A stretch of 64,000 nt of DNA from Hormiphora californensis. Its lineage: Eukaryota; Ctenophora; Tentaculata; Cydippida; Pleurobrachiidae. The DNA is taken from NCBI GenBank assembly GCA_020137815.1, contig CM035351.1, forward strand, positions 1,035,751-1,099,750, in the 5' to 3' direction. The notes under the pieces are model-generated. The model made no database searches, was not told the origin of the DNA, and saw nothing but the letters and a program-made list of their open reading frames with translations. Shown one piece after another: positions 8,462-20,461 of the stretch. The position numbers were made by a program, and so were the translations under genes. The number at the start of each line of letters is the position of its first letter. The first letter of the stretch is position 1.

Positions 8462-11012
8462 ATGTTGAACACTCTCACTGTCGCTCTGGTGGTTCTATCC
8501 TGCTGTAATGTGAACTTGGTGAGTCTATCAGTCAATGACCTCCTAATCTCTAAGAAAATTTCCCACTTTGACCTCCTGATCTCCAAGAAACTTTTTCACT
8601 TTGACCCACCTGATCTCTAAGAAACTTTCACACTTTGACCCACCTGATCTCTAAGAAACTTGTCCCCTTTGACCTCCTAATCTCTAAGAAAATTTCCCAC
8701 TTTGACCTCCTGATCTCTAAGAAACTTTTTCACTTTGACCCACCTGATCTCTAAGAAACTTTCCCACGTTGACCCACCTGATCTCTAAGAAACTTTTACA
8801 CTTTGACCCACCTGATCTCTAAGAAAATTTCCCACTTTGACCTCCTGATCTCTAAGAATCTTTTTCACTTTGACCCACCTGATCTCTGAGAAACTTTCAC
8901 ACTTTGACCCACCTGATCTATAAGAAACTTTCACACTTTGACCTACCTGATCTCTAAGAAACTTTCCCACTTTGACCCTCATCTCTAAGAAACTTGTCCC
9001 CTTTGACCTCCTAATCTCTAAGAAAATTTCCCACTTTGACCTCCTGATCTCTAAGAAACTTTTTCACTTTGACCCACCTGATCTCTAAGAAACTTTTTCA
9101 CTTTGACCTCCTAATCTCTAAGAAAATTTCCCACTTTGTCCCACCTGATCTCTTAGAAACTTTCACATATTGATCCACCTGATCTCTAAGAAACTTTCCC
9201 ACTTTGACCCACCTGATCTCTAAGAAACTTCTCCCCTTTGACATCCTAATCTCTAAGAAACTTTCACACTTTGACCCACCTGATCTCTAAGAAACTTTCC
9301 CACTTTGACCCACCTGATCTCTAAGAAACTTTTTCACTTTGACCTCCTAATCTCTAAGAAAATTTCCCACTTTGACCTCCTGATCTCTAAGAAACTTTTT
9401 CACTTTGACCCACCTGATCTCTAAGAAACTTTCCCACCTTGACCCACCTGATCTCTAAGAAACTTTTACACTTTGACCCACCTGATCTCTAAGAAACTTT
9501 CACACTTTGACCAACCTGATCTCTAAGAAACTTTCACACTTTGGCCCACCTGAGCTCTAAGAATATTTCACAATTTGACCCACCTGATCTCTAAGAAACT
9601 TTCACACTTTGACCCACCTGATCTATAAGAAACTTTCACACTTTGACCCACCTGATCTCTAAGAAACTTTCCCACTTTGACCTACCTGATCTCTAAGAAA
9701 CTTTTTCACTTTGACCCACCTGATCTCTAAGAAACTTTCACACTTTGACCCACCTGACCTCTAAGAAACTTTCACACTTTGACCCACCTAATCTCTAATA
9801 AACTTTCACACTTTGACCCACCTGATCTCTAATAAACTTTCCCACTTTGACCCACCTGATCTCTAAGAAACTTTTTCACATTGACCCACCTGATCTCTAA
9901 GAAACTGGTCCCCTTTGACCTTTCACACTTTGACCCACCTGATCTCTAAGAAACTTTCCCACTTTGACCCACCTGATCTCTAAGAAATTCCCCATTATTT
10001 TATTTATGCTTCCATCCATGGTAACCACCCATGTTCACCATGCTAACCACCCATGTTCACCATGGTAACCACCCATGTTCACCATGGTAACCACCCATTT
10101 CACCATGGTAACCACCCATGTTCACCATGGTAACCACCCATGTTCACCATGGCAACCACCCATGTTCACCATGGTAACCACCCATTTCACCATGGTAACC
10201 ACCCATGTTCACCCTCCATTTGTTCCAGGTATTGGGAGATGAACAGCTCAGCTATTTTGATAAAGAGGTAAGAGAGTTCGTTTTAGATGGTTTAATTTGG
10301 TCGAACAGATCGGATGCTCCTATTTTATAAATTTAATACCGCGTGCCGATGTGTCGGTGGATTGTCATTATATCTAAAAAGGGGACAGAAGGTAGTATCT
10401 GAGCCTGTCAGGCCAATGCTCTGACCACAGTTCTCGCGCGAGAGAAATGAGAATAGGGTCAGGCCAATGCTCTGACAGATCTGAGCCCTTTAGTATCCCT
10501 TTCTCTCCATTAACCCCCTCAATCTTCCTAGAACGAGGCTCTGTCCATTGAAAAGCGACAACTAAGCTACTTTGACTCTGAGGACAGCGAAGGGGAGTTA
10601 TCTGGAGCTAGAGAAAAGAGGCAAATGAGTTATTTTGATAATGAAGACGAGGATTTGGAACGAGAAAAAAGGCAGATGAGTTACTTTGATAAAGAGGATA
10701 ATCTGGTACAAAAGAGAAACGCATTCAGGAAGAAACGACAGATGAGCTATTTTGATAAGGTTCGTTTTGTATTATTTGCAGTACAATTGGAATCCTTCCT
10801 GCTACATATTACACAATCCCTCCACTTTGAACCCCTGGATCCTGCTATCCCCTTTGACCCGGTCAGTGACCAAGGCCCCCGCCCCTACCTCCATACCACC
10901 CCCAAAATAACACCCATTTTATCCACAGGAAGAAGACATTGAGTCCGGCAGTGACAAACGAAAAGAGAGAAGGAGGAAAATTGCAGCACTGAAGAAGGTT
11001 CACGGATACTGA
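8462..11012 (+). CDS. Neuropeptide-like secreted precursor with five Q[L/M]SYFD repeats
   Basis: Four exons, all phase 0: 8462-8518, 10229-10267, 10532-10759, 10929-11012; 135 aa. Exon 1 is a signal peptide (MLNTLTVALVVLSCCNVNL) ending at GTGAGT. The rest is acidic with repeated units: QLSYFDKE at 25, QLSYFDSED at 42, QMSYFDNED at 63, QMSYFDKED at 80 and QMSYFDK at 102. Copies 2 to 5 are each preceded by KR (EKR, EKR, EKR, KKR), so prohormone-convertase cleavage would free N-terminal Gln, which can cyclise to pyroglutamate. Predicted products are acidic 13- to 19-residue peptides with QxSYFD at the N terminus; no Gly is placed for amidation. The tail (117-135) is very basic. The donor of exon 3 is the weaker GTTCGT. 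This is the standard layout of a peptide-hormone precursor, but the peptide itself is not one I recognise. A secreted repeat protein with processing but no receptor signalling is the main alternative. Confidence 0.8.
8570..9990. repeat. 34-bp minisatellite in intron 1 of the peptide precursor gene
   Basis: About 40 head-to-tail units of a 30- to 34-bp sequence (TTTGACCCACCTGATCTCTA then AGAAACTTTCAC), with variant units using CTCCT or TTTTTC. Units vary by point changes and small deletions, as in an old minisatellite. Confidence 0.95.
10016..10212. repeat. 22-bp minisatellite
   Basis: About eight copies of ACCATGGTAACCACCCATGT plus TC, immediately before the second exon of the peptide precursor gene. 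Confidence 0.95.
10407..10480. repeat. Short interspersed repeat, copy 1
   Basis: GTCAGGCCAATGCTCTGAC occurs twice in direct order around an inverted TTCTCGCGCGAGA core. Related copies lie near 13876-13952 and 28981-29128. It lies in the second intron of the peptide precursor gene. Confidence 0.7.
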
Positions 11013-11425
11013 TCACACGGAGAATGGCAGCAGAAAGAGATAGTATTTTGTGTGTGAGTGTGTGTTCTTTTTTGTGTGAGGTAAAAAAGAGTGGAATCAA
11101 CAAAAGCAAAACTCTGAATATCTTTTTTGGCTGAACAATAACTGCTTTAGATAATTATATTTCCATTTTTGAACAAACAAAATTCCCGGTGTTTTGTATA
11201 AACTCTGAGAGTGAAAGCCGGCATTCTTAGCAATCGATCATTTTATCAATCGATCGGCAGATTGCATTTTCATCTGATCCAGATCCTGCAGGCTTTCACT
11301 CAGAAATAAAGAATCTATTCTGAGGGGCAGTTTTCGGGTTCACTCTGGTTCAATCTGATGGCTGGTGCATTTCTCTATACATTTGCAACAACATGTATAA
11401 CTGCAGTGTACATTCAATGTACACT
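11013..11425. other. 3' flank of peptide gene, no further gene
   Basis: AT-rich sequence with an AATAAA at about 11304 that could serve as polyadenylation signal, and a short ATCGATC palindromic stretch near 11235. Nothing else is seen. Confidence 0.4.
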
Positions 11426-12512
11426 GTAGGGGAGACTTGACCCATATGGTACATTTGCCCAAATGGAATTTTTCGCCGGGGAGCCCAATATGCGATTTTC
11501 AATATTACTTCACCCCGGAATGTGATACAAATAGGCTCAGTACCATTTCCAGCCCATGTAACTACCCATTGGACAGTCAATGTAATTTTTGGCTGACGAA
11601 AAAAACCGAAACAAAAAAGTTAGAAATTTGGCCTGTCTAATACGATTTATTTTGTGCACCCATGATTTCCGAACCAAAATCTATCGTACAGGAGTTGGAC
11701 TTCAGACTTTGTCACATCACATCTCATCGATTTATTTTACATTAAACAGTTAACTTGATAGGAAATCACTAAAACCTGAAGATACCCAATTTTGGTTAAA
11801 TGGCATAATTTTTTGTATCAATATGGAATATTCCATTTGACCAAAACTTACTATACCATTTTGGCAAAGTTTTACGTATTGTGCGTAATTTGATTAAGTT
11901 CTCTGCTTTCCTGAGCATTAATGAACTTCGTTTTTAATTTTCAAAGTTTGGAAGTCGTTTTGATCACGCTAGCCGGCAGAAAAACGTTTCCTTACTACTC
12001 TTTCTGAGCCCGTGCGGCGGTGTTGGGTTTTTATGTTGTTTCAGTACAACTCTGGCTGCTCCTGTTCTATAATTTATGATAACATATTTATTTAGGGTAT
12101 GTTCACTATGTTTGGAACACTGAGCTTTCTCACAAACCACCTAAATTCGGATTTTTTATTTAAGCCCCCGTAGGATATCCCATTTTGCCAAAATGGACTT
12201 TCCCATTTTGGCAAATAATCCTTTCCCGTATAACCAAATTGTATCCCATTTTGCCAAAATGGACTATCCCATTTAGCCAAAAAAATCCTATCCCGTATAA
12301 CCTAATTTTTAAAACGCTGTTCATTTTTTTTCCCAAATGGGATACCAGCATATCTCTACTAAGGGGTTATTTTAAGCTGTAAATGACACATTGGGGAAAT
12401 AAAATGAACGATTTAATGACCATCTACCAAAAAATTTTAGGTATTAGACTAAATCGTTGAACAGGACACACCTAAACAAGATAGTGGTTCATATGGGTCA
12501 AGTCTCCCCTAC
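11426..12512. mobile_element. Non-autonomous DNA transposon, 1.09 kb
   Basis: Perfect 23-bp inverted ends: GTAGGGGAGACTTGACCCAT (plus ATG) at 11426-11448 and its complement at 12490-12512. The outermost TA on both sides is compatible with a TA target duplication, as in Tc1/mariner-like elements. There is no transposase ORF. The interior has a tandem repeat of CCCATTTTGCCAAAATGGAC at 12175-12310. Confidence 0.75.
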
Positions 12513-12551
12513 ATCGTGCAATGTACATTGTCTCTGCTGGTATGGTGAGTG

Positions 12552-13682
12552 CTAACGACTTGAGCCGCGCAACTTTCTACGGTTAATCTTCTTGGGCGGT
12601 GGCGCCGTTGTCACCGATCCGCTAGGCCTCTTCGATCCAGAACCACGAGGCGAATTATCCTCGCTTCGACTGTTGTAGTCCAGATTTATCTGTGACTCTA
12701 TCTGAGGATGTTGGGTTGTGTTACGAATTGCGTCTACGGAGTATAAGTTACAAATTGAGAAACAAATTTTAGATGACTGGACCAACAAGGTGAAATTGGG
12801 GGATGGGGTTCGCTGGAAATTGGAATTTGTTTTTACTCTGAAATGGGATCAGGTGATCTACCCTTGGCCTAGTGAAGGGTTAGATAGGGAATTCTTGGAA
12901 GTATCTTTTGGCGAGGGAATCCCATCTTCTCAGTTATTGTCAAACAATCTATTGTCACGCTTTGAGAATCCCAACGGGGTCTAGCTCTACCACAGTGCTT
13001 CTACTACAGTGCTTCACCTACTAATTATACCGCTCTGTTCTCACCTGTAGATCTAGTTTTCTGTTCTCATCCAGCAAGGCTAGAACCTCCGCTACTTCAC
13101 TACTTTCTTCCCGTATCACATCCACCTTGATAGTCGATTCAGCGAGACTCTGAATTGAAAAAAAACAGGGATTACAGGCAGTCAAAACGATTTGTTTATT
13201 GTTTGTCGATTCCTACTGAGTACTGAAAGACGATACTATCAGAATTTGCTGATATAATGAGCCCTAATAAGGACATGTATGTGCTGATTTACCTCCAATC
13301 TCTCCAGAGTCTTGGCGAGCACGTCAACTTGTTTTGTTTTTGGACAAATCCCCAGATCTCTCTTTAACCGACAGTATTCGACCCTCAAACCATCACGTCT
13401 GGAATAACAAGAATTATCAAAACAATTAATTAACAATTGAACTGATTATATCTGTTGAGTAACTCAACAAGATTATATATCAATATTCAATACCTGTTTC
13501 GTTCTATTAGCTTGTGTTGTTCCTTCTTGCCCTCATCGGGTACCCTGCAAGTGGAGAACAGATTCAGAGTTTGTTGAATTATTGATCCGGTATAATAGTC
13601 ATTTGTCACACAAACCGAAAAGTAAAGGAAAAAAGACTTACTCATCAGATGAAGAAAAATGATCCACGTCACTGGAATCCAT
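12552..13682 (-). CDS. Small basic helix-loop-helix (group B, Max/Myc-like) protein
   Basis: Five exons with consistent phases: 13682-13642, 13544-13494, 13398-13293, 13149-13045, 12701-12552; 150 aa. After an acidic Ser-rich N terminus, the basic region reads KKEQHKLIERNRRDGLR (about residues 20-36). It has the H-x3-ER-x-RR pattern of group B bHLH proteins that bind CACGTG E-boxes. Helix 1 (VEYCRLKRDLG) and helix 2 (KQVDVLAKTLERLESL) follow, then a leucine/valine-containing stretch to about 100 that may act as a short zipper. The C terminus is Ser/Pro/Lys-rich with a PPPKKINRRK nuclear-localisation-like run. It is expected to be a nuclear dimerising transcription factor. Whether it is Max, Mxd, Mlx or USF-type needs phylogeny. 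Confidence 0.8.
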
Positions 13683-13875
13683 GATAAGCTGCTACAAATA
13701 GATCGTCAAATGGATGCTAAATCAAAAACAAAAAGTTTATAATTTAATAAGCTGCGAGAGGTATTTAATTCGACAAACTGCACTGATTGGACTTGTTGAG
13801 TACTCAATAAGATCTGACTGACTGCCCATATAATTGCGATTTCTATTGTAGCTGAGATTGGACATTTGTACTGTC

Positions 13876-13952
13876 AAGCCAATGCCCTTACTAGTTACTC
13901 AACAACTGACCGCGGTTCTCGCGAAATGAGAATAGGGTCAGGCCAAATGCCA
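13876..13952. repeat. Short interspersed repeat, copy 2
   Basis: A diverged copy of the 10407-10480 family, with the CGGTTCTCGCGAAATGAGAA core and a GGGTCAGGCC flank. Confidence 0.5.
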
Positions 13953-14161
13953 ATTAAATGGCCCAATACTCTGGCAGCATATGTCCACCGGGGACGTCAA
14001 CAGTAAAACGTCAAACGAATACAAATGATACGCAATAACATGTACATCAAGCAAAAACATGTACAAGCAAAAACATGTACATCTAATAATACACAATGCA
14101 TATCGTGTATTGTGTAATTCAGAACCCATATCTGAAGTCACGTGATGTACATTGTATAGGG

Positions 14162-14731
14162 ATCCCTAAAAAAGTTCAGTATTTACACAGAGTTTACACA
14201 GTCTTTACACAGTCGTTACACCCAGAGCGCCCGCGCCGCTCTGGGTGTAAAGACTGCGTCTTTCGCACTCGATTTGCAGCGTTTTCGGAAACTTTTTTCG
14301 CCGCAGCGCTCAATTTACTCAATTGTGCAGCACACAATCCAATATTTTCTTAGAAAAAGCCGCAAAACGCAGCACGCGCCGCTCTGGGTGTAATGACTGT
14401 GTAAAGACTGTGTAAACTCTGTGTAAATACTGAACTTTTTTAGGGATCCCTAAAAAAGTTCAGTATTTACACAGAGTTTACACAGTCTTTACACAGTCGT
14501 TACACCCAGAGCGCCCGCGCCGCTCTGGGTGTAAAGACTGCGTCTTTCGCACTCGATTTGCAGCGTTTTCGGAAACTTTTTTCGCCGCAGCGCTCAATTT
14601 ACTCAATTGTGCAGCACACAATCCAATATTTTCTTAGAAAAAGCCGCAAAACGCAGCACGCGCCGCTCTGGGTGTAATGACTGTGTAAAGACTGTGTAAA
14701 CTCTGTGTAAATACTGAACTTTTTTAGGGAT
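14162..14731. mobile_element. Two identical head-to-tail MITEs
   Basis: Elements 14164-14445 and 14448-14729 are each 282 bp. Each begins CCCTAAAAAAGTTCAG and ends with its complement; the terminal inverted repeats run about 70 bp (through ACACCCAGAGCG). A 2-bp AT flanks and separates them. As read, the copies appear identical. There is no coding capacity; the interior is GC-rich. Confidence 0.85.
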
Positions 14732-14777
14732 CACCGTCCTCCGCAAGACACTGATTTTAATTTTTTTTGGATCGATA

Positions 14778-14836
14778 GCCCTAACCGATAACCCCAAACC
14801 AAACCCTAACCAGACCCTAACGGATAGCCCTAACCC
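14778..14836. repeat. Degenerate telomere-like CCCTAA repeats
   Basis: CCCTAAC or close variants occur about six times in 60 bp, in the C-strand orientation of the metazoan TTAGGG telomere repeat. It directly follows the tandem MITE pair. Confidence 0.55.
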
Positions 14837-14839
14837 GTC

Positions 14840-15685
14840 GCGCGCGCTAAAACTACGAATTGTTAGCAATGAAAGGCACCCAGATTTTAACGTTTTCCCT
14901 CAGAAACGGTCTCTGTTATCTTGGCTCTCGTGCTACCTCTTCTTGACTAATGACTTGTATTGCTCAACATGGCCCAAAATCTTAAACTATGATATTAAAA
15001 TGATTATTCCTTCTCAAATGATCAACTGGGCCGAAAGGCGAAATCGGAAATGGCCTCTACACCGCCAAAATTTCACCTTAATGCCCATGTTGTCTCCACT
15101 CACCCATACCCAATACCTAGTTGCCATCCAGTGTTTTTCCTCTTCATTATTTTCACTCAGCACTTTGATACCAGTCAGTGACTGGCAGTGACTGGCAGTC
15201 ACTGGGGAAGTGTGGAATGTCCATTATGAATCCCAAGCGGCAAGTTTGCAGTACTCTTTTGTACTCTTATGTAGATCTTAACTCTGTAGATGGTCTGCAT
15301 TCCGTAATGCTGTTTAAGCTTAGCTAGATTGCACGGTGCACCTAGTATCATTGTAATTTTATAATCTTGTAATCATTATGGAACAGTGGCACTGATTCTA
15401 ATTTCTATCGTTATCAGTGCAATGCCGTGGTCCTTCTGCCTTTATTAGCCGGGCGTTGTATTTAGGAAATAGCATGTTCTTACTTCAGTAGGCAACTCAT
15501 TGTTACTGCTTTACCAATTCCCTCTCGGTAATGTACAAAGATATACCAATAGAGGTATTACACCTAATAATATCAGATTTAGACGGTGCTGATACTGTGC
15601 CACACCGACAGAGCACTCCTAGTTATTCTGACAGCCCACCTACATATCTTCGCCAGGCCATAAAATGACTTTCACATAAGTTGAC
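14840..15685. other. Upstream region of the RTK gene
   Basis: No gene or strong repeat seen. It presumably contains the promoter and 5' leader of the receptor kinase. Confidence 0.4.
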
Positions 15686-18600
15686 ATGGCAAAGAGTTTA
15701 AAAATGCTACGAATTCGACTTGCACTAACAGGACTTATCCTGTTACTAAGTAAGTACAATCCAAAGAATTCCTGTCATCTTACCGACATAGTACCATTAC
15801 CCGTCACCTTGTACCCTCCTCCTCCTCCTCAGACAATCTTTGTTTCGCGAACACAGCAGAGTTCAAAATAACTCCCTACTATCGCTCCTTCTACGGGTTC
15901 AATGAAGACTACGTGGACGCCTTCGACACTGAGTCAGACACCATCTTCTACCGTATCGATGGAGGTATGTGCTCCTTCATAAAGAGAGTCGATCAAGTGG
16001 AGGTCGGGAGTCTGCTTGGTGACAGCATACACAAGCTTCATGCTTTTAACACTGTGTCTCAACCCTCTTCTCTCTTCATAATACAGCAGCTGAAGAAAGA
16101 TTCGTACAAGTCTTTCTCTCTCTGTCAAATCACACATTTCACCACTTTCCCTCCGATCTAACACATAACATGGAAGCGATCTAACACGTGTGCTCTAATC
16201 CCACAGGGGTACAGGTGCTGTGTAATGCAACGACCTTCAAATCAGATGGAACCCTTGATGTCCTTATTGTGCACTGGTTCGAGAAAGTGGATGATAAGTA
16301 AGTAATCCCCCCCCCCAATGAATTGTGTATTTAGTCGTGATCAGATGTTGGACGTCCATAACATCGATCCGTCAGATAGGTCTTCAGTCTTGGTTTTTTC
16401 ATCCTGGAAGGTCGCAAGGTGTTTTTAATGATGTAATAATATTTGAGACAATTGTGTCACACAATGAGTTGTGAGGGGAAGTACACCTCTCATAATTTTG
16501 TATTGACCAGCTCCTGCATAGGTGCACTGTAATTCCTGACAGATGTTGTATAACATGTGTACTACAACTTGAATCTACTTGCCTGGTACAGTAGTAGACG
16601 TTGCGGCGGCTCCAAGATAGTACTTTCTCTCTCTCCCTCTTTCTCTCTTTCTCTCCCTCTCTTTCCCATGTGTCCCAGTGTCTGCTTTCTATCTCTCTCG
16701 AATTGACTAGAGAGTGTTAATAGACTCACTTTCCCTCATCTCTTTCTCACTCACTCCCTCTCTCCGTCGTTGGAACTGGCCTGGAAGTGCAGCACGCTGT
16801 GACAGAGAGTGTATAAAAGTAGATGACCGAATTAGTAGTAGGGAAGCTAATTTTTCAAAAAGAGAAGGGAGTGGGCGACAATGTGTCCGTTGTAATCGTG
16901 CAATGGTCCCCCAATTAGACCCTACTAACTGTGTTAATCAAGTCAGCAGCTTTTTACCGCGATCTATTCTGAGATGATTAGCGGGGAAATAAAAGTAAAA
17001 TTGGGAGAATAAAGACAGACAGACAGACAATGCCGCGGCTTTTTGTCAAAAGTCTTCGTTTCAATTAACATGATGTTCACAGGACACAAGTTTACAGGAT
17101 ACAAGCTACTGTTGCCGGTGACACCTCAATGATACTACTCTTGACAAAACACACTCCCTTTTCATCACCCCTTCTTCTCCACCAAAAAGCTCACACAAAC
17201 AGCTTGTCGTATAACATTCTCTATCTTTCTCTATCTTTCTCTTCCTCTCTTGTTTCCCTCTTTTCTCTGTTTTAACTCGTCATCGGCAATCGTTTGGTTT
17301 AAAAAAGATTCCCAGAAGCCGTGCGGCACACCTGTTATCTTGTGAGAGTTTTTCAAATGACATTACTGCAAGCATTATCAGTTGGAACATTCCCCCCAGC
17401 TCTCCTCTCCGTAGGTACGAGCGATTACCCGAACAACCAAACGAGCAAGGTTCAGGGATCTGGGATCCAGGCAACAAAACACTCTTGATATCACGGGATT
17501 TGTGTGATAGGGACCTCAGAGGAAGACAATTCGCGTGTAGGACGTCAGAAAACGGTTACGAGCAGTATTCAACGGCTAAGACTCTCAAACTTTCTCGTAA
17601 GTTTTCTATTTTTGCAGTTTCATAGGATAGATTAGTATCATGATTTGAGAATTTTTAGTGCCAGGAAACTTATTTTGGTCACCCAAAGTCAGGGTAATTC
17701 GCCCTCGCTCCAATCCTGCATAAAACATGGACCATGCTTCAATGCACCCTCCTTATCTTGTTATGATTAATATATTGTTTACAGGACATGATTATTTCGT
17801 GATATTTCATGCAAAAAGGTCCCTATAATATTTCTAACTCACTTTCTCTCCAATTCTGGCCGTCTCTCTAACACATAGCCTCACAAGTGCGATATTATCA
17901 GTCTGGGGATCTGTTTTCACACCTTTTTCTTACGGCAAAAGCGCCCTGGAGAGTCTGAGAAAGGAGAGAGAGACATGAAAGTGAGAGTGTAAGAGAGATA
18001 GAAAGTGAGAGAAAGATAGAGTGAGAGTGTGAGAGACATAAAGAGAGAACGTTAACTAGAATTGTTGTGAGAGAAAGAAGGTGATCTTTGTGAGCCTGTG
18101 TGTTTGTGTGGGTGTGTAATTAGAACACATCGCGTAACATGATAACAAAAACTTGAGACAGGCCTCGCCCCCCCCCCCCACCACGATATTCCCCCTCTGT
18201 AACAGGGCTGTCTATCTTTCCGGGGCAGGAGGCGCTACTGCAGCAGCAGGATTGGTAAAATAAGAATTAGAACACACCCTGCTTCCAACTTGATAGAGAT
18301 TCATCCTGTCATCTTCCCTCATCACACCTTTAATGTAGCTCTCTCTTCAGCAATCACTTTATGTAGCTCTCTCTTCAGCAATCACACCTTTGTAGCTCTC
18401 TCTTCTGCAATCACACACTTTGTAGCTCTCTCTTCAGCAATCACTTTATGTAGCTCTCTCACTTCAGCAATCACTCGCAATCACCCCTACAGCAACAAGC
18501 CTTCTTTCTAACTCAAATGATTCATTTCATTAGTCCACGTGTAGGTGACTCTCGTATAAGGATAACCGATATCGTTCCATTCTTATTTTATAAATCGGTT

Positions 18601-19225
18601 TCATATGTAGCGAAATGTCTCCCAGGAATTAGGACAGATCGGTGAAGTCTGGTTCAAAGAGACATCTCATAATAAAACATGCTATCAACATCCATGCTCA
18701 CCGCAACTTTTTTGGAGTTTCGGTGCGACCTGTGTTGTGAGCCTTATCACCGGAGAGGGAACATTGCGTGTCATATGTCAGAGGAAATAGGCACCATCCG
18801 GTCTCTCTCCCCCTCTCTCTCTTTCTCTCACACACTCTCTCTCTCTCTCTCTCTCCCTCTCTCTCACTCACCCAATTTCACTATCTCTCAATCTCCCTCA
18901 CATGACACTACTTGCAAGAAAAAAAAAACACAAAATTACGAGTCCTTGCACCAGATCCACTCCCAATACCGCCCCAGAGACACCTTGAAATTATGCAATA
19001 TCTCACTCCATCCATCTCCCTCTCTCCCTATCTATCTCTCCCTCTCTCTCCCTATCTATCTCTCCCTATCTATCCCTGTGGCTTCATCATAATCAATATG
19101 TAGCCACCGGAGCTGTACTTTGTCGCGACTAATAGTTCACGCTTTCTTCTGGCTTGAGGGGAGATCTAGACACTCTCTCATCTCTGACCCACCTCCCGAT
19201 CGATCTTTCTCTTCTTGTCATCGCC

Positions 19226-19321
<96 letters not shown>

Positions 19322-19984
19322 CTCTGTCATCGTTTGATCGGAGAAATATAAATTTAGCCTCATCCCCTCCCCTCTCTCTGTGTTGTAGTACTGCAATGCT
19401 AAGTGGGTTTAGGAACCTTAAAGGATTCACATGTTAGTCTTAGTACTACGCCTTTACAGCACTATAGGAAATGAACAATGTATAATTATGATATACGACT
19501 ATTGCAGGGGGTATTATTAGGTGATGTAGGAACAGAGCCAAATCAAGGCTGAATAAGAGTAGTGAGTAGGTCCCTGTATCAGATATATTATATCATTGAT
19601 AATATCAAGAGATGAGATGAATATTGATCTTCATCTGCAACCATCACCAAAATATAATGTTTCCATTGACAGTTAACCCCTAATCAATCCTACTAAATAC
19701 TACGAGAGACACATTGATTAACACGTGTATAATATGTCCAACACAGTGCGAGTCTGGTGCTACCGAAAACGCTGAAAAAGCTTTTCCCACCGCTTGTTTC
19801 TTATCTCTCTCCGACCCTCTCTCCATATGACTGAGTTGTGTGTGTGTGTGTGTTGAAAAATATAAGGGGGGTTTGAATTTCTCTCTGACACGGATGTGAG
19901 TGTCTGTGACACGTGTAATCGATCACGTGACACGTCTTGACATCTCCCTAGCAACTATCTCACCGAAATCACATGAATCACGTG

Positions 19985-20036
<52 letters not shown>

Positions 20037-20426
20037 CTCTCTCTCCCTCTTCTCTCCTCTCTCTCTCTCTCTCTTCTCTCCTCTCTCTCTTCCCCTCTCT
20101 CTCTCTCTCTCTCCTCTCTATCTCTCTCTCTCCCATGTCTCTCCCATCTCTCTCTTTCTCGACTACTGGGACAGTAATTCGGTAGGCAAGGGAGATAAGA
20201 CCATGTCCTGCCAACCCTCTCTCCTCTCGTGAGGGTGAATACCGTCTGTTTCTACTGCTGGTGGTGGCAGGCTGTGTGAACTGGATGGGGATTAGACCTG
20301 TGTGTCATGCCTGGGGGGATTTAGAAGACCCAGTTAGAGCTTGATCTCTCAGGCCAGGGTGGGAGCAAGATAGAGAGAGAGATGAGAGGGAGAAAGATAG
20401 GGAGAGGGAGATCAGAGAGATAGATG

Positions 20427-20461
<35 letters not shown>

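Noticed and set aside
8570-9990. Regular 34-bp repeats considered as a CRISPR array
   Set aside because: There are no unique spacers; units are contiguous and the locus is an animal intron.
12718-12984. 88-codon plus-strand ORF
   Set aside because: It overlaps an intron of the bHLH gene on the other strand and shows no domain or splice support.
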